64,000 bases of DNA, taken from positions 5,830,501-5,894,500 of the forward strand of contig OX345643.1 of assembly GCA_947044365.1 (NCBI GenBank). The letters run 5' to 3'. Positions 11,161 to 23,958 of the stretch are shown in pieces. Made by a program: the position numbers and the translations under genes. Numbering within the stretch: position 1 is the first letter of the stretch; the number at the start of each line of letters is the position of its first letter. The notes beneath the pieces are model-generated. The model had not been told where the DNA came from. It saw only the letters and a program-made list of their open reading frames with translations, and made no database searches. Origin of the DNA: Petrosia ficiformis. Its lineage: Eukaryota; Porifera; Demospongiae; Haplosclerida; Petrosiidae.

Positions 11161-12083
11161 AGTATTCAATGAATATCTTTATAATATTATACATGACAGT
11201 CAGAATATGAAAGGGGAGTGTGTAATTTGCTCAGAAGCCATCTGAAATGCACAATTCATAATTCACTAGTAACCTTTCTCTTCGTAATTCACTTATGACC
11301 TTTGTCTGAAATGCACTTATCATTGCTTCCTCTGCATGTAGCCTCCCCATGAACATTTAACCCAGCATGATAAGCACTGAGTTATAAATGATTAAGTATT
11401 ATATATAATTATAATTGTAGCTATTTACAGACACACAAAAAAAATAAAACATTACATAATTTTGGGATTATATTTGAAGTAAGCTTGCATTTACTGGTCA
11501 CTTTGTACTTTGAGAAAGAGCATGCAGTAAGTCATTATGAATTATGCATTTCAGACAAAGAAGCATGTCTACTTGAATATATATACATACTTCCTCTGGA
11601 TCTTAACACTGCAACTTGTTATTAAGTGTTATATACATTACAGTACTTTACTATACAACACCTGGTCTTCCACCACAAACATGTTGAGTGAGTTTAGTCC
11701 TTTTCTGTGTGAAGCTCAAAACAATCCAGATGATAAGCTAAAGAACAATAGCTTTTATAATATATTAGAATAATATAATTGTGTCTTAAACATACAGCAA
11801 CGAGCAGTAATATCGAGACAGAGATTGCAGCATTCATCACGATGCAACGATAAAAATTAATGATAAAAATTTTAATAATAATTGATTTTAATAATAACCT
11901 GTTCCAGTAAAGTCAAGTTACATGAGAAGTGGTTCATAGATACAATATTCTGAGTACTGTATCTATGGTTAGTTTTAGTTAGTTTACGAACAAGCAGTCA
12001 GTATAATATTGTAGAAAATCAAAACATGAAATAATAATTGAACACATAGTTGAATTACATTACAAAATTAATACACAAAATAC

Positions 12084-12156
12084 TATGGGGTGTTGTTTGT
12101 GTCAAAATTCCTAAATATCGATTGTTATCGAATTTTGACCCAAACAGCACCCCATA
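12084..12156. mobile_element. 73-bp fold-back MITE with 6-bp target duplication
   Basis: Ends are 27-nt inverted repeats with two mismatches (left begins TATGGGGTGTTGTTTGTG). It is flanked by AAATAC at 12078-12083 and 12157-12162. Empty sites with a single AAATAC are present at 23753-23758, 30483-30488 and 42968-42973. Confidence 0.9.
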
Positions 12157-12237
12157 AAATACAAAACTTGTAATATTATATTAGCAAACAATACATAAAG
12201 TAATATTGAGTTATGTATAAATATCATTTGACATAGC

Positions 12238-12430
12238 TACCATATTATATTTTATTCACTATGTATAATATCACTGGTCATACCATATTATATTTAATTC
12301 ACTACGTATAATATCACTGGTCATACCATTTTGTATTTTATTCACTACGTATAATATCACTGGTCATACCATATTATACTTTATTCACTATGTACAATAT
12401 CACTGGTCATACCATTTTGTATTTTATTCA
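12238..12430. repeat. 43-bp minisatellite, about 4.5 units
   Basis: Units of ACCATATTATATTTTATTCA followed by CTACGTATAATATCACTGGTCAT. Abuts the acceptor of the first TRMT1-A exon, so the tract itself supplies that splice site. Copy B has a single unit. Confidence 0.95.
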
Positions 12431-12431
12431 G

Positions 12432-13467
12432 TATGTTAATGCATGAACACAAGAATGTCCCTACTAGTCGTTATGATGTTGTTGATATTGATCCATATGG
12501 CTCACCGACACATGTTCTAAATACAGCTGTTCAAACATGTCATGATGGGGGTATGTAGTAAAATAGTTGCATTTCACATCATTTTTAGTGAACAATCTCT
12601 TAAGTGTTTCTGTTAAAACATATTAGTCTTTATTATTTATGTAAAGAATACGTGCATGTCTAGTCATACATTGCAGTAAACTGATTTCAGAATCAGCATT
12701 CGATTCCATTGAATTCAATAATGGATCAGAGTTCAATTATACTGTATTCGATATTGGGTCACTTCTGATTTGTTTTAATTACTATACTAATAAAGTGAAC
12801 TGCACTAAGTTCAACACTTAGTGTATCCTTCTTCATAGTATTGTTGCATTTTTGCTGTACATCGCAGTGTAAAGAAATGGCACAGCAAGTAAGTGTGGTA
12901 AATAATACAGATTAAAACCCTAATGACAAGAGACCCTAGGATCAAGGAAACACCTTCTTGAAACATTCAAGGTGCCATTCTTTACACTTGATTCATAGTA
13001 TTATTCAGATTCATTAGTGACTCATCTTCATTTGTTCAGGTCTTGTGTGTGACCTGTACGGATACCAGTATTCTTTGTGGTAACCATAGTGAGACTTGTC
13101 ATGCCAAATATGCTTCAAACAGAACACTTTTCTAAGGTCATGGTGAATGTGAATGACCTTTAGTAGTATATAGAGGACATTGTGATTCCAATATGAACAT
13201 TATTGGTTGTTTGTTTCTTTGCAAGGTCAGCTATTTTAAATCAAGGATTCAGAGTGTCTTCATCTCATACTCATCCTAATGCCATCAAAACAGATGCTCC
13301 ACACCACACTATCTGGGATATCATGAGATGCTGGGTCTGTATAACTTGTTTAACCTGTATAACCAGTTTCATTAAATTATTTTTATATATGTACAGGTAA
13401 AACATAACCCTGTTAAGAATATCAAATCAAATTCTCTAGCTGCAAAAATCTTGAAAGAAGAGCCAAG
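12432..13467 (+). pseudogene. TRMT1: TRMT1-like pseudogene fragment A
   Basis: Plus-strand exon relics: 12432-12550 (MLMHEHKN, then DVVDIDPYGS, the catalytic-loop DPYG of tRNA guanine-26 dimethyltransferases), 13040-13120 (CTD...NHSETCHAKYA, frameshifted by one missing T near its start), 13226-13334 ([25 protein letters not shown]) and 13397-13467 (VKHNPVK ... EEPR). They match human TRMT1 segments in order. Missing are all exons before MLM, the internal exons between CHAKY and the FRVS block, and the tail. A deletion starting near 13553 removed sequence homologous to 32581-33363, joined at shared CAG triplets. Not functional. Confidence 0.8.
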
Positions 13468-14112
13468 GTCATATCTATTATTTTATCAATGAGATGTACT
13501 GTTGTATTTATTTCTGTAGATTTACAGCATCTTTTATTATCAGTTGTATGGCAAGTATTACATTAACATCTGTTCACATTATTCACACTGACCTCAAAAT
13601 TAAAAAGTGATGACTTTATGTACTATAGTGTACATTGTAAGGTTAATACATGATTATACTATAGCTCAAAATTGAAGCAATGAATTGAAATTTGACATGC
13701 AAAAAAAAAGGATGGGAAGAATAATTACATGAAAATAGTGAAGGTAAAAAGATTGTTGGTTCTTCCAAACTCAGGTTATGAACACTTTTATGATGTCAAG
13801 GCAAATGTGAATGACCTTTAGGCTGTTTTGATGAATCATCAGTGGAATTACATAATCAGGATTACGTAAAATTATTCCAGAGTTTATCATTATTAAGGTT
13901 GGGTGTGGTTTTTTATTTACAAAACGATCATTCTATTTATAGTAGCAATGGTTACATCAAGAAACTGCCGCATTTAGTGATAAATCAGTGAATATGAATG
14001 ACCTTTAGTGACAAATCATTTAATGAAAAAAAAGGGGAAGGAAAGTCCTTACAAACTCTAAATCAGAAACTACTGATGTATGTATCATACGTAGTTGTGT
14101 GTGTACATGTAG
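13468..14112. other. Spacer 3' of STRA6-2, mainly an R2 MITE
   Basis: Contains an R2 MITE at about 13555-13820. The rest is A+T-rich without recognisable genes. Copy B/C equivalent: 33364-33937. Confidence 0.7.
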
Positions 14113-17100
14113 TTAATTAATCACATTGGTTGTATAATAGTTCTCTTCGATATTGTATAATGGATTTGTATCTCCTATCAAGTCTTCGTTTAAATTTTCA
14201 TTTAATTCTGGCTCGTCATTACATGAATCATTTTCGTTTCTTTGTCCCCTTCTCAAACATGGATTTTTGATAAGTGTATAAGCCACAAACCAACGATTCT
14301 TAGCTTTGAGTGAAACCCTGAAACCTACATCACATTAAGGATACATAATGATATGCAATAATACATGTAGCACTGAGTATTAATGCAACAGTAATTGGCC
14401 CAATATCATAATTGCCAAAACCTAGTACCCTTCATAAAACAGTATAATTTACATTATTTACAATTTTAATTTAATGGGTGTGGTTTCCACTTTAATGGCA
14501 TTAAAATCATTACTAATTTTAGAAAAACATCACTTTAACAAAATCTGGTGACCACATTGCTCACCAGCCATATTATCATGTACATATAAAGACAGTCTCA
14601 CAAACATATAGCATTAGTATAGTCTCAAGTGGCCAGATATTTGCTCACGCGACTAGCATTAGTATAGTCTCATGTGGCCAGATGTTTGCCCAAGCGACTA
14701 GCATTAGTATAGTCTCATGTGGCCAGATGTTTGCCCATGAGACTAGCATTAGTATTAACATGTCATGATGTTTGTGGCAAGTTGAGTATATATCACTGTT
14801 TAAAGTACATACTTGGTTTTAGTGCAGAATATAAAGATCCAATTTCTTTTTTCCTTTTCAACTGCTCTGAAAGGAGTTTAATGAAAACGTGTACAATTGG
14901 ATTATGAAACATTGCCTCTATAATCATGAAACTACGATACATGGAGTGACCTGTGGTGTGAAGAAGAATAGATACACATATCAGCCTTGTTCCAGAATAT
15001 TAGCTGGTTTCACAAACTAGTAGTGTTGTTTTAGTATGACAATAGCATGACTAGTTTATCCTTACTAAAAGGGCTTAGCTTTAGTTACCTTTAAACCTAC
15101 TATTAGTTGCATCCACTAAATTTAGCATGCATTAACTAATTTTAGCGATTATTACATTAGTTGCTAAAATCGCTAAAATTAATACACACGTCAATTTAAA
15201 GTAGACCTAAGGTAACTAACATCCCATTATTGACTAATTTTCATTACAAATATTGCTATACACATGTATCCCAATACCTTACTAAAAGGGTCTTAGTTAA
15301 CTAAAAAAAACCCTAGTAGCCAGACCCATCCACTGTGAATGGTCTGGTAAAAGCCTATACATTAACTGTCTTCATCATATCACCTGTATCAAATCGTTGA
15401 AATGGAGCAATGAAAACAATTCGATCTAGTCGTGGTTTTACTAGCAGAGCCAACAAAATGGCAACGAGTACTCTTATGATACTGGTGTATAGTCCAGTAG
15501 CAACATTATATAACAGCATGAAATATGTGAAAAAGTTAAAAATCCTCCTGTAATGAAGAATAGGAATAATTCTGAAAGTATCAATGATTATAATAATTAT
15601 TATTATTATTATTATAATCATTATTATTACAGTGCTCGAAATAGTTTTTGAAAGTGTCCAGCAGAAACATCTAGACAAAACAATATTCGACCAGCAAATT
15701 CTGGATTTTGTCCAGGTCAAAAAAGTCTCACAAACAATCATTGTACCCACTTATGAGTAACCCACTAAGCTATGACTGCTCTTGACTAATAATTAACCTC
15801 ACTGTGAGGATACTGTTCTTATTTTGTTGTGTTATTCTCAAAAATAATCAGACAATTTGCATTTTGTATGGACAAAGAACAAAATATCCGGAAAATGGTC
15901 AATTGCTGGATCTAATTTCAAGCGGTTATTATTATTATTATTATTATTATTATGTATGTAGGGAATGAATAGATGGATGCATCTAATTTCATAGATAAAT
16001 GTTATGTTAGTAGATTAAAATTGTGAGATTTATTCAGCTTTAATAATATGATAGTGAATTCTGATAAACAGAATGCTTCAACCTGAAGATCTTTTTACAA
16101 CTGAAGAAGACCTTCAGGTCAAATGATCTGTTCATTATCATGTTGTTAAAGCTCACAGTTTGAATGAGTGTACCTGTTATTTAGAATGATGGTTTTCTCT
16201 TCGTTGCTTTCAGACGAGAGGAATGCAAACTTACACATTATAATTTGTACAACTAGAACAAGAACAATCACAACTCCAGACATCCTGGGAATAAATATAG
16301 TCAATATAACGTATGTCTGTCTATATTCATCTGTCCCAGCCATCCATCCATGAAACACTTACAGTATAAGATACAGAAAGTAGCCAATTATTGATGGTAG
16401 ATGAACTGCTCCGATTAACAGCAGACCGACACAGAAAAATACCACTGTATAGAATATCCAACCTAAATTAAAATGTATTTTATTAAACATTTGAAACAAA
16501 AAAATGATCATACTAACTTGTAATGACGCTAGCAATCTGGTAACCAGAATATCGTACTGCAGAGGTCTAGATGGATGTAGTGACTTGAGACAGTATAATA
16601 TTATATTCATTGTAATATTGAGCTAATACAAGTATTTATGAAAACCAATATTACAATATTTTTAAAATTAGCTTTAAATGCTCGTCATTTGTATATACAA
16701 TGTAAAAGACTAAATGTGGAGTCTAGTAAGAACAATACTTGCTTTTCCTGTGAATACTAAATTTAGTTAGCTTGCTGTACTAAAGAGCTGACTAGTGAGA
16801 TTTAAGGTGAGTATTTGTTCAATGAGCCATAAGACAGACCTAGTTATTATTGTAACAGTCATTATGTTGTCAATAACTGTATTATTTATTATTTATCAAG
16901 TAATTGTAATATTGAGTGAACAGTAATATTATTGTATTCTGTGGTTTAATTATTGAGTCAACAAATTCATTGTATTATTGAGACAGTATTATAAATTATT
17001 ATTATAATGTATTGTATTGCTACTAGTCTGAGTGTCTTTACTACAGCTACTATATAAGTTGATTCAAATGGTGTATTAGAACAGTTTGAACTGTATTTCA

Positions 17101-20100
17101 TGAAATGCCAAGTTATGATAACAGTGTTATATGTATAGGCAGGGTTTCATTTAGAGGGAGGGAGGGGGGTAGTGGTTGGGGCATGTTGCCCCCTCAAAGT
17201 CTTTCAAATTCCCATTTCGCCCCCACCCCTTGACGAGTTTTCTAAATGAAACCCTGCGTACATGTAACTTACTAATTTCAGTGCTGGCCAGTTAATTACT
17301 CGAAGATCTTTGCACAAATCTGCTTTGCCTCTTCTAATTTCAAGTATCTCCTTTCTGAAAATAATACAACTTGTAGTTACTGGAAATTTGGAGATTACTA
17401 TTACTGGTAAGTAAACTTGAATGTGTAACTAATATATCACAGAGTATATGTTATAATTTAATTAAAGGTCATTCACATTCACCATGATCTTCTAGAAAAC
17501 TGTTCATAATTTTAGTTTGGAATGTCCAACAATCTTTTTACCTGCACCATTTTCATATAATTATCCTTCCCATTCTTTTTTGTGTACCTCAAATTTCAAT
17601 CCATTGTTTTATTATTGAGTTACAGTATAATCATGTATTACCCTTATGACATTAAACTATACACTATATTACATATAAAGTCAACACATCCTAATTATGA
17701 GGCCATCATGAATGTGAACAGTTAATGATTGTGACTAGTTTAACCTGACAGTATAGAGTAAATGAACAAACAGTGCAACGGATAGACCAGTTGAATACAA
17801 TGGAGCAAGAACTGAGATTGCTACAAGAAAACGATATCTTGTAATTACATATATTATGATGCAGTTTGTTTTACATACTTGTAAGACCATCAAGAATATC
17901 AGGGATGCTGGAAACGCCTGAAATGTTTTGCAAGACTGGATATGCTTTTAAATACAGTTCTGAGACGTCTGCCAGGAAGTTAAACAGATACGGGAAATAT
18001 GTGATTACAACGACTGTCAGCTATAATGAAGATAGTGATGGTAATAGAAACTTCATCATATAAAATAATGCTATTTGTATTGGCAACTGAATTTTTATAC
18101 TATGATTGTTCATTTATGCTATACAAATGTGGACTCTACACACAGGGATTAGTTCACAAATAATGCCTGCTGTTGATATTGAAGGTGACATGCAAACAAA
18201 GGTAGCTGTATAATTTGTTACTTGTTCAATTTGGATTGGCTATAAACTATTAATATTGAGCTGCTGATAATTAATAATAAATTATAGCCTCTATGTGAGC
18301 TATCCTGTAATCATAATGTACATAGTGTATGACCTCTTGGACTGTTAGCTTTGTCAATGCTGTTGTTTACATTCTAATGGCGGGTAAAAACTTCATTATG
18401 CTAAAACAACAATCAACTAATTGCTCAAAATACCCAACCAAAAGAGATGGTCACACTCCTCAATTCACTCATTGATTGCATAAGGATTACTAAAAGGTGC
18501 TTTAGTTAAAGTAAATAAAAACAACACAAGAACTTCATTGTTATTTACCTGGAATATCACGACAGCAGCAACAGCTGTTACTATAAGTATAGGAAGTGGT
18601 AGACGTATCTCTGTAAGAAATAGATACATTAATAATTTTAGTTTGTTAAATAGAATGTCTAAGCTCACTGTAATATATGTAGTAAGTAGTTCTTTGTTTT
18701 AAAGTACTGGTGCTATTAGTATTAAAACAAACTGGTCTTAGTATAACAATTAATATAATAATTATATAATTTATTTTTTTGACAATGGATATGAAAATCC
18801 AGGGTGTGGCTACACCAGACTAAATATTATATACAGCGTATTTATTTACATCATTTCATAATTGATCCATTGTATACAAAATCAGATTTACCAAGCCTTC
18901 CCTTTCCTCTCGTGGTTCCACATCTGTTAATTTGAAAGGTCTGGCCACACGAGACTATCAGTGATTTAGCTAATAATAAAATTTTCAAACACCTGCTCTT
19001 TTAAAGATTGTTATATTACCATTTCGTATAGGCAGCAAACTGCAAATATAAAACTGTTAAAATAATGTATTGGTTAGTACAGTTACAAGGAATGGTGGAA
19101 ATTGTAATTTAATTGGTTGTGTAGGTTGTTATGGATATACAATTACACATACATGTAATTATAATCAAATAATTGTAATTTAAATTTCCCTATCCTGTCT
19201 AATAGATGTACAAAGAAGCAGAATAAATATTTTAATAAAATCATTGTCTGGTTTCCAAACCCTCTTGATGCATGTAATATGAGACAGTAGGCATGATAAT
19301 TGGTACATATATCTTTTAAGTATTTTAATATAATTATTACTATGGCATTACATTTATGTATCCTGAACAACCAAATAATTGTTAAATCCTTTTAACTACA
19401 CTAACCAATACATTTGATATTTTAACAATTCTACTTTTGCAGCGTGGCTATTGCTCCACCTATATACCAAATTTAGTTAGTTTCCGTACAAAATGGCTGA
19501 GTAATGAGGTTTTAAAGAGTTTGTACTAATCACTTACTGAGACAACAACTCCTTCACATAGTTACTATGATTCATTGACTGTGGCTGTTCTAATATCTAT
19601 TTAGAGATTAGTAAAGACAATTTATCAGTAAAAGATATTCATAATTGAGTCAGTAAATTTATTCTCAATTATTACTCAGGAACTTACAGCTTGCTTCCAG
19701 AATTCTCCACAAAGACAGATTCTTCGAATCTCTTTGATCAGCTTGTAAACATACCATATAATAATGGCAAGAATACATACTAGTTGAGGAGTTATTTTAG
19801 CAATAGTTTGTCCATACTATAAAGAAATGAAAGAAAGGAATTACCTATTTAGGCCATGGTAAAGTCTGTTCACATTCATGATGACCTTAAATAAATTATA
19901 GTGTAATGACTATATATTTAGTATAGTTTAATGTCATAAGGTTAATACATGATTATACTGTACTCAATAATGAAGTGATGGGTAAACATTTGACATACAC
20001 AAACGGATATATGAAAATAGTGAAGGTAAAATTGTTGGTCCTTCCAAACTAAAATTATTTTTCTGAGATCAAGGTGAACGTGAATGACCTTTAGATTATA

Positions 20101-22897
20101 CCATAATAGTGTTGTTTCATAACTAAAACCACTTTTAGTAAGGTATTGTGATTTTTAGATTACAAGTCAACTGTAATAACTATAACTAACTAAAATGAAA
20201 ATTGGTCATTAATGGGCACAGTTAGATAACTAAAACCCTTTTAGTAAGCCTAATATTGTTTTAGTTAGTTAACTATAACTAAAATTGTAAGAAACTAGAC
20301 ATACTATAACTACATGTATAACTAAAAGTGGTCATTATGATAGACTAGTACTATACTAGAGTTTCATACCACAAATGCTTTAGGAAGATCTGATTCAGAA
20401 GATAGTAAAGCAGCCATTTGGTAGATAGTAAGAATGAAACTGTGGAGTAGAAGTGAATGTGATTACAACTGTCTGTCTGTGTCTTTATCTGTCTGTCTTT
20501 GTCTGTCTGTCAGTCGTGCTGCTTGTCTGTGTCTTTATCTATCTGTCTTTGTCTTTCTGTCTGTCTGTCTGTCTGTCTATATCTGTCTCTCTAATAGTAC
20601 ACTTACTATAGCAAAGAGTATAGACATCCTAATGTATACCCCACAATAGGAATTGGTGCCTCCACACAAGCTAGCATTGGATAAGTGATTAATATCACTA
20701 TCAATACAGCAATGAAGAGAAGGATTGCTATAGAAATAGATTATGCCTCATAAGTACATATATGTATAAGGCAAATTTTATAAGTTTGAGTTAGCTAACA
20801 GTAAAATGTTTGGGGTAATATGAAATGAGTTTCGGAAGTAAAGAGAGAAAAAAAAAAGTTTATTTATTCAATAAATCACTAGTGAGGTACTTTTTAACGC
20901 ATGTTCTGTATTTATAAACATGAACAAGTACTTCAGTTTGATCAAGAATCTGTGTACTAACACCAGAATTATACTTCTGCAGACCCCAGTATTCAGAGTA
21001 CACAGAAATGTAGAGACAATAGTGCCATCAAGACCCTTTTCAGCAAAAACTGGAATGATCAAAGATTCCTCTCTCAACCTTTGGTTCAATTTTTATGAAT
21101 TATTATAAAAATTCAAATGTCTGGGTTTTCTCTGAGACCATCATATCATACATACAAAATTTAAAGTTTGGAAATATTCACCAACATAATAATTACCTGT
21201 AGGTATGAATGCAACCCATTTATTAACACCAGTATTAATGCTGAGTGTAGAGATCAGCAATTCCAACCACAAAGATGCTTGAGAAGCACATGCCAGTGCA
21301 TACACAAGACGATGTCTTGGATCAAGGAAGTTTATTGGGCTAAATGTAAGAATGAATGAATGGATTAATATAGTTATGATGCTAGCTAGATAATACAAAA
21401 TAATATATACAGTGGACCTCTCTATTCTGGACACCATGGGGACTGAGTAAACTGTCCTGATTAGAGAGGTTGTCCTCATTTCAGGGAAAAATTTATATTA
21501 TAAAGCACTGTTTGAGACATTTGTAAGTGTCCACACTAATTATAGAGGTGTCCTCAGCTTTGAACAGAGAGGTTATACTGTATTAACAATTATAGTTCAA
21601 CACACCTACGTGTGGTTTATCAGAGATACAAGGTGATGGCCCGAGGGATACTACCAAATGTATTTCCAAGAAACACATAATTATATACATGTATATATAG
21701 GTATATTTATTTCAAGTGCTTCCATCCTAGCAATATTATGATTAATTATCTTTTACAAGTACTGTCCTGTAAGAAATACTCTTCCCAGCACTGTACATCA
21801 TGAATATGTATTACATTATAAGTTTCAGTGTGTATAGTCTTCTATATTATACAGTTCCATGAATATAAAGAGTACAATATAAGTATTAGTCTTCTATATA
21901 TAAACAGGCCATGAACATACAAGTATCAGTATTTCTGTAAAATCATTATAAACAGTTCCATGAGTTACCTTATATATGTACCGTAAATTGGGAATATTTT
22001 GTCTCTAAAATATTTCGAATTTTTATTTTTCGTATGTATAAATTTTCGTACGTGCGTACGTTATTATTTATGAATACCGTTTATTTCCATATACCCGTTA
22101 ATTTTCGAATTTTTAAATTTCGTATGCATACTGTTATACGAAAATTTTTATAGTACGAAATTTTCCCGAATTATGGTATATAATTATGAATATAAGTGTA
22201 GTATCAGTATTTCTGGAATGGTCTCCCATATTTAATCATTATAAACAGTTCCATGAATACAAGTATTCCTTGAATATATCTTTATAACATTATGCATGTA
22301 TTTAGAATATGAAAGGGAGTGTGTAGTTTGCTCAGAAGCCATGCACAATGTATAATTCTTCTGGGTTCACCTACTCTACATTTGTCTACTAAGTAATGTG
22401 TAGTGCGTTTTTGCCTATTCGTTAATTAACTAAAGACACGCCTTTAAAAAAACACTTTCTCTTTGTAATTCACTTATGACCTTTGTCTGAAATGCACTAT
22501 TTGTAATGCACTTAAAACATTATATAATTTTGGGATTATATTTGAAGTAAGCTTGCATTTACTGGTCACTTTGTACTTTGAGAAAAAGCAAGTCATTATG
22601 AATTATGCATTTCAGACAAAGGAGCATGTCTACTTGAATATATATACATACTTTCTCTGGATCTTAACATTCCAACTTGTTATTAAGTGTTATATATATA
22701 CATCACAGTACTTACTATACAACAGCTGGTCTTCCACCACAAACATCTTGAGTGAGTTTAGTCCTTTTCTGTGTGAAGCTCAAAACAATCCAGATGATAA
22801 ACTAAAGAACAATAGCATATATTAGAATAATATAATTGTGTCTTAAACATACAGCAACGAGCAGTAATATAAAGGCAGAGATTTGTACAGCATCCAT
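14113..22897 (-). CDS. STRA6: STRA6-like multi-pass membrane receptor, intact copy 2 (654 aa)
   Basis: Seventeen minus-strand exons: 22853-22897, 22716-22801, 21197-21339, 20607-20727, 20370-20439, 19688-19816, 18993-19053, 18892-18954, 18549-18610, 17879-18020, 17745-17820, 17273-17354, 16363-16622, 16174-16284, 15384-15547, 14813-14950, 14113-14324. They sum to 1965 nt with consistent phases and no internal stop. The length is close to human STRA6 (667 aa). Signatures: N-terminal helix, CGGRPAVVYPINFLDPR (aa about 37-53), hydrophobic helices at about 58-80, 93-113, 118-145, 163-180, 244-270, 312-332, 385-470 and 488-520, LLYNVATGLYTSIIRVL with KPRLDRIVF (aa about 490-530), GHSMYRSFMIIEAMFHNP, and a tail with AKNRWFVAYTLIKNP and NPLYN. 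STRA6 proteins move retinol from binding protein into cells; the ligand here is unknown. Confidence 0.88.
14610..14757. repeat. 45-bp minisatellite, STRA6-2 intron 16
   Basis: Three units of AGCATTAGTATAGTCTCATG + TGGCCAGATGTTTGCCCA + CGCGACT. The homologous array in STRA6-4 lies at 34640-34797. Confidence 0.95.
15580..15955. repeat. ATT trinucleotide tracts around a unique insert
   Basis: (ATT)n at 15595-15630 and again at 15925-15952 flank about 290 bp that is absent from STRA6-4. There a single (ATT)n tract sits at 35620-35672, consistent with deletion or insertion between repeats. Confidence 0.8.
17142..17258. mobile_element. Fold-back element with AGGGTTTCATTTAGA ends
   Basis: Left end CAGGGTTTCATTTAGA and right end TCTAAATGAAACCCTG are inverted, with a G-rich/C-rich centre. 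STRA6-4 keeps only a right-end remnant at about 36373-36418. Lies in intron 12. Confidence 0.85.
17459..17712. mobile_element. R2 MITE, reverse orientation, STRA6-2 intron 11
   Basis: Begins AAAGGTCATTCACATTCACC and ends CATCATGAATGTGAACAG. Homologous copy in STRA6-4 at 36620-36860. Confidence 0.85.
21978..22182. mobile_element. MITE family R4
   Basis: Inverted ends ACCGTAAATTGGGAATATTT and AAATTTTCCCGAATTATGGT, with many TTTCGTA/TACGAAA motifs. In STRA6-2 intron 2; an almost identical copy lies at 41722-41928. Not present in the short introns of copies 1 and 3. Confidence 0.85.
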
Positions 22898-23958
22898 CAC
22901 GACGCAACAAAAAATATGCTATATAAAATTTTTATGGCCCGTAGGGCCATCCCTATAATTGCTTTCCACGGGGTTTAATGTATATATATTATATAATATA
23001 TTATATATTCTTGTGTCACTTGCGCGACTATGCGTTGTATACGTAGTTAAGGAAGTTGCGTCATTCCCGGGGGGCTCGGTCAATTAATGGGAGTGGCGCG
23101 TAAAAGAACGCGCGTTTGAGCTAACAGAGCTACAGACCAGCCAGGAAGATTCAGAAAGGATGTAAAACTGCTAATAACTGTTGTATATAGCAGAGAAACA
23201 GTATAGATATTATGCAAGAATCTTTAACAAGTAAGTATGATAAGTTGTTGAGTTTCAGACACGAGGAAGTCATCATTTAGAACCTTGAAGGAGTACCTCA
23301 GTCAGTTCATCAGACATCTGTGTATTTAGACTGCAATTAGGCTTACACTTACGTCTTCAGGCCCCAGGAGTACACAGAAAGGTAGAGACACTAGTGCCAT
23401 CAGCAATGCTTAATACATAGTCATCACAAAGCAAATATAGGGATGTTTTTTTCTCTATATACACTTGTTTTAATAATAATTAATAACCTGTTCCAGTAAA
23501 GTCACTGAAGTGTCAAGTTACATGAAAAGTGGTTCATAGATACAGTTCATAAGTACAGTATTTTGAGTAATGTATCTACAGTTAGTTTTAGTTAGTTTAT
23601 GAACAAGTAGTAATAGTATAATTTTGTAAAAATTCAAAACACGAAATAATAATAATAATAACTAGCGAAATAATGGCATTTGGCTGACAATGGTATTATT
23701 ATATAGATTAAGGAACACAGATAGTTGAATTACATTACAAAATTAATACACAAAATACAAAACTTGTAATATTAGCAAACAATACAACATGAACTATAAA
23801 TACATACATAAAGTAATATTAACATAACATGTCATTTTGCATAAGATTTTAATCTGATGAGTAGTATGTATGATTAGGGAGGTTGAGTTCCCAGGAGATT
23901 TGGATTTGAGAAGTAATTTTTGTTGTTATAGTGAATAGCATAGGAGGAGTCTTGTGTG
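22898..23958. other. Spacer between STRA6-2 and ARMC1-B, mostly an R1 element
   Basis: An R1 element (22930-23455, TTTTATGGCCCGTAGGGCCA to GATGTTTTTTTCTC) starts about 35 bp upstream of the STRA6-2 ATG. The remainder to 23958 is A+T-rich with no gene. In copy C the R1 insertion is absent here: 42680 continues straight on. Confidence 0.75.

Larger units (their letters stand above)
6954..11837 (-). pseudogene. STRA6-like copy 1, 3'-truncated (exons 1-8)
   Basis: Minus-strand exons: 11796-11837 (MNAAISVSILLLVA), 11652-11737, 10061-10209, 8625-8745, 8396-8465, 7733-7861, 7055-7115, 6954-7016. They correspond one-to-one to exons 1-8 of the intact gene at 14113-22897 and keep phase throughout (721 nt). 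Exon 3 has a 6-nt in-frame extension. The gene then stops at the breakpoint at 6734: exons 9-17, coding the C-terminal membrane domain and cytoplasmic tail, are absent. All eight exons are still open, so the loss is recent or the fragment is still expressed as a short membrane protein. I call it a truncated paralogue; calling it dead would need transcript data. Confidence 0.75.
11838..12431. other. Spacer between STRA6-1 start and TRMT1-A
   Basis: No gene seen. Holds a 73-bp MITE (12084-12156) and a 43-bp tandem repeat (12238-12430). In copy B the homologous spacer contains the 5' TRMT1 exons, which are missing here. Confidence 0.7.

Noticed and set aside
16450..16510. Short intron inside STRA6-2 exon 13
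   Set aside because: A GTTAGT...TTTAG pair exists, but splicing it breaks the frame; unspliced, the 260-nt exon is open and phase-correct.
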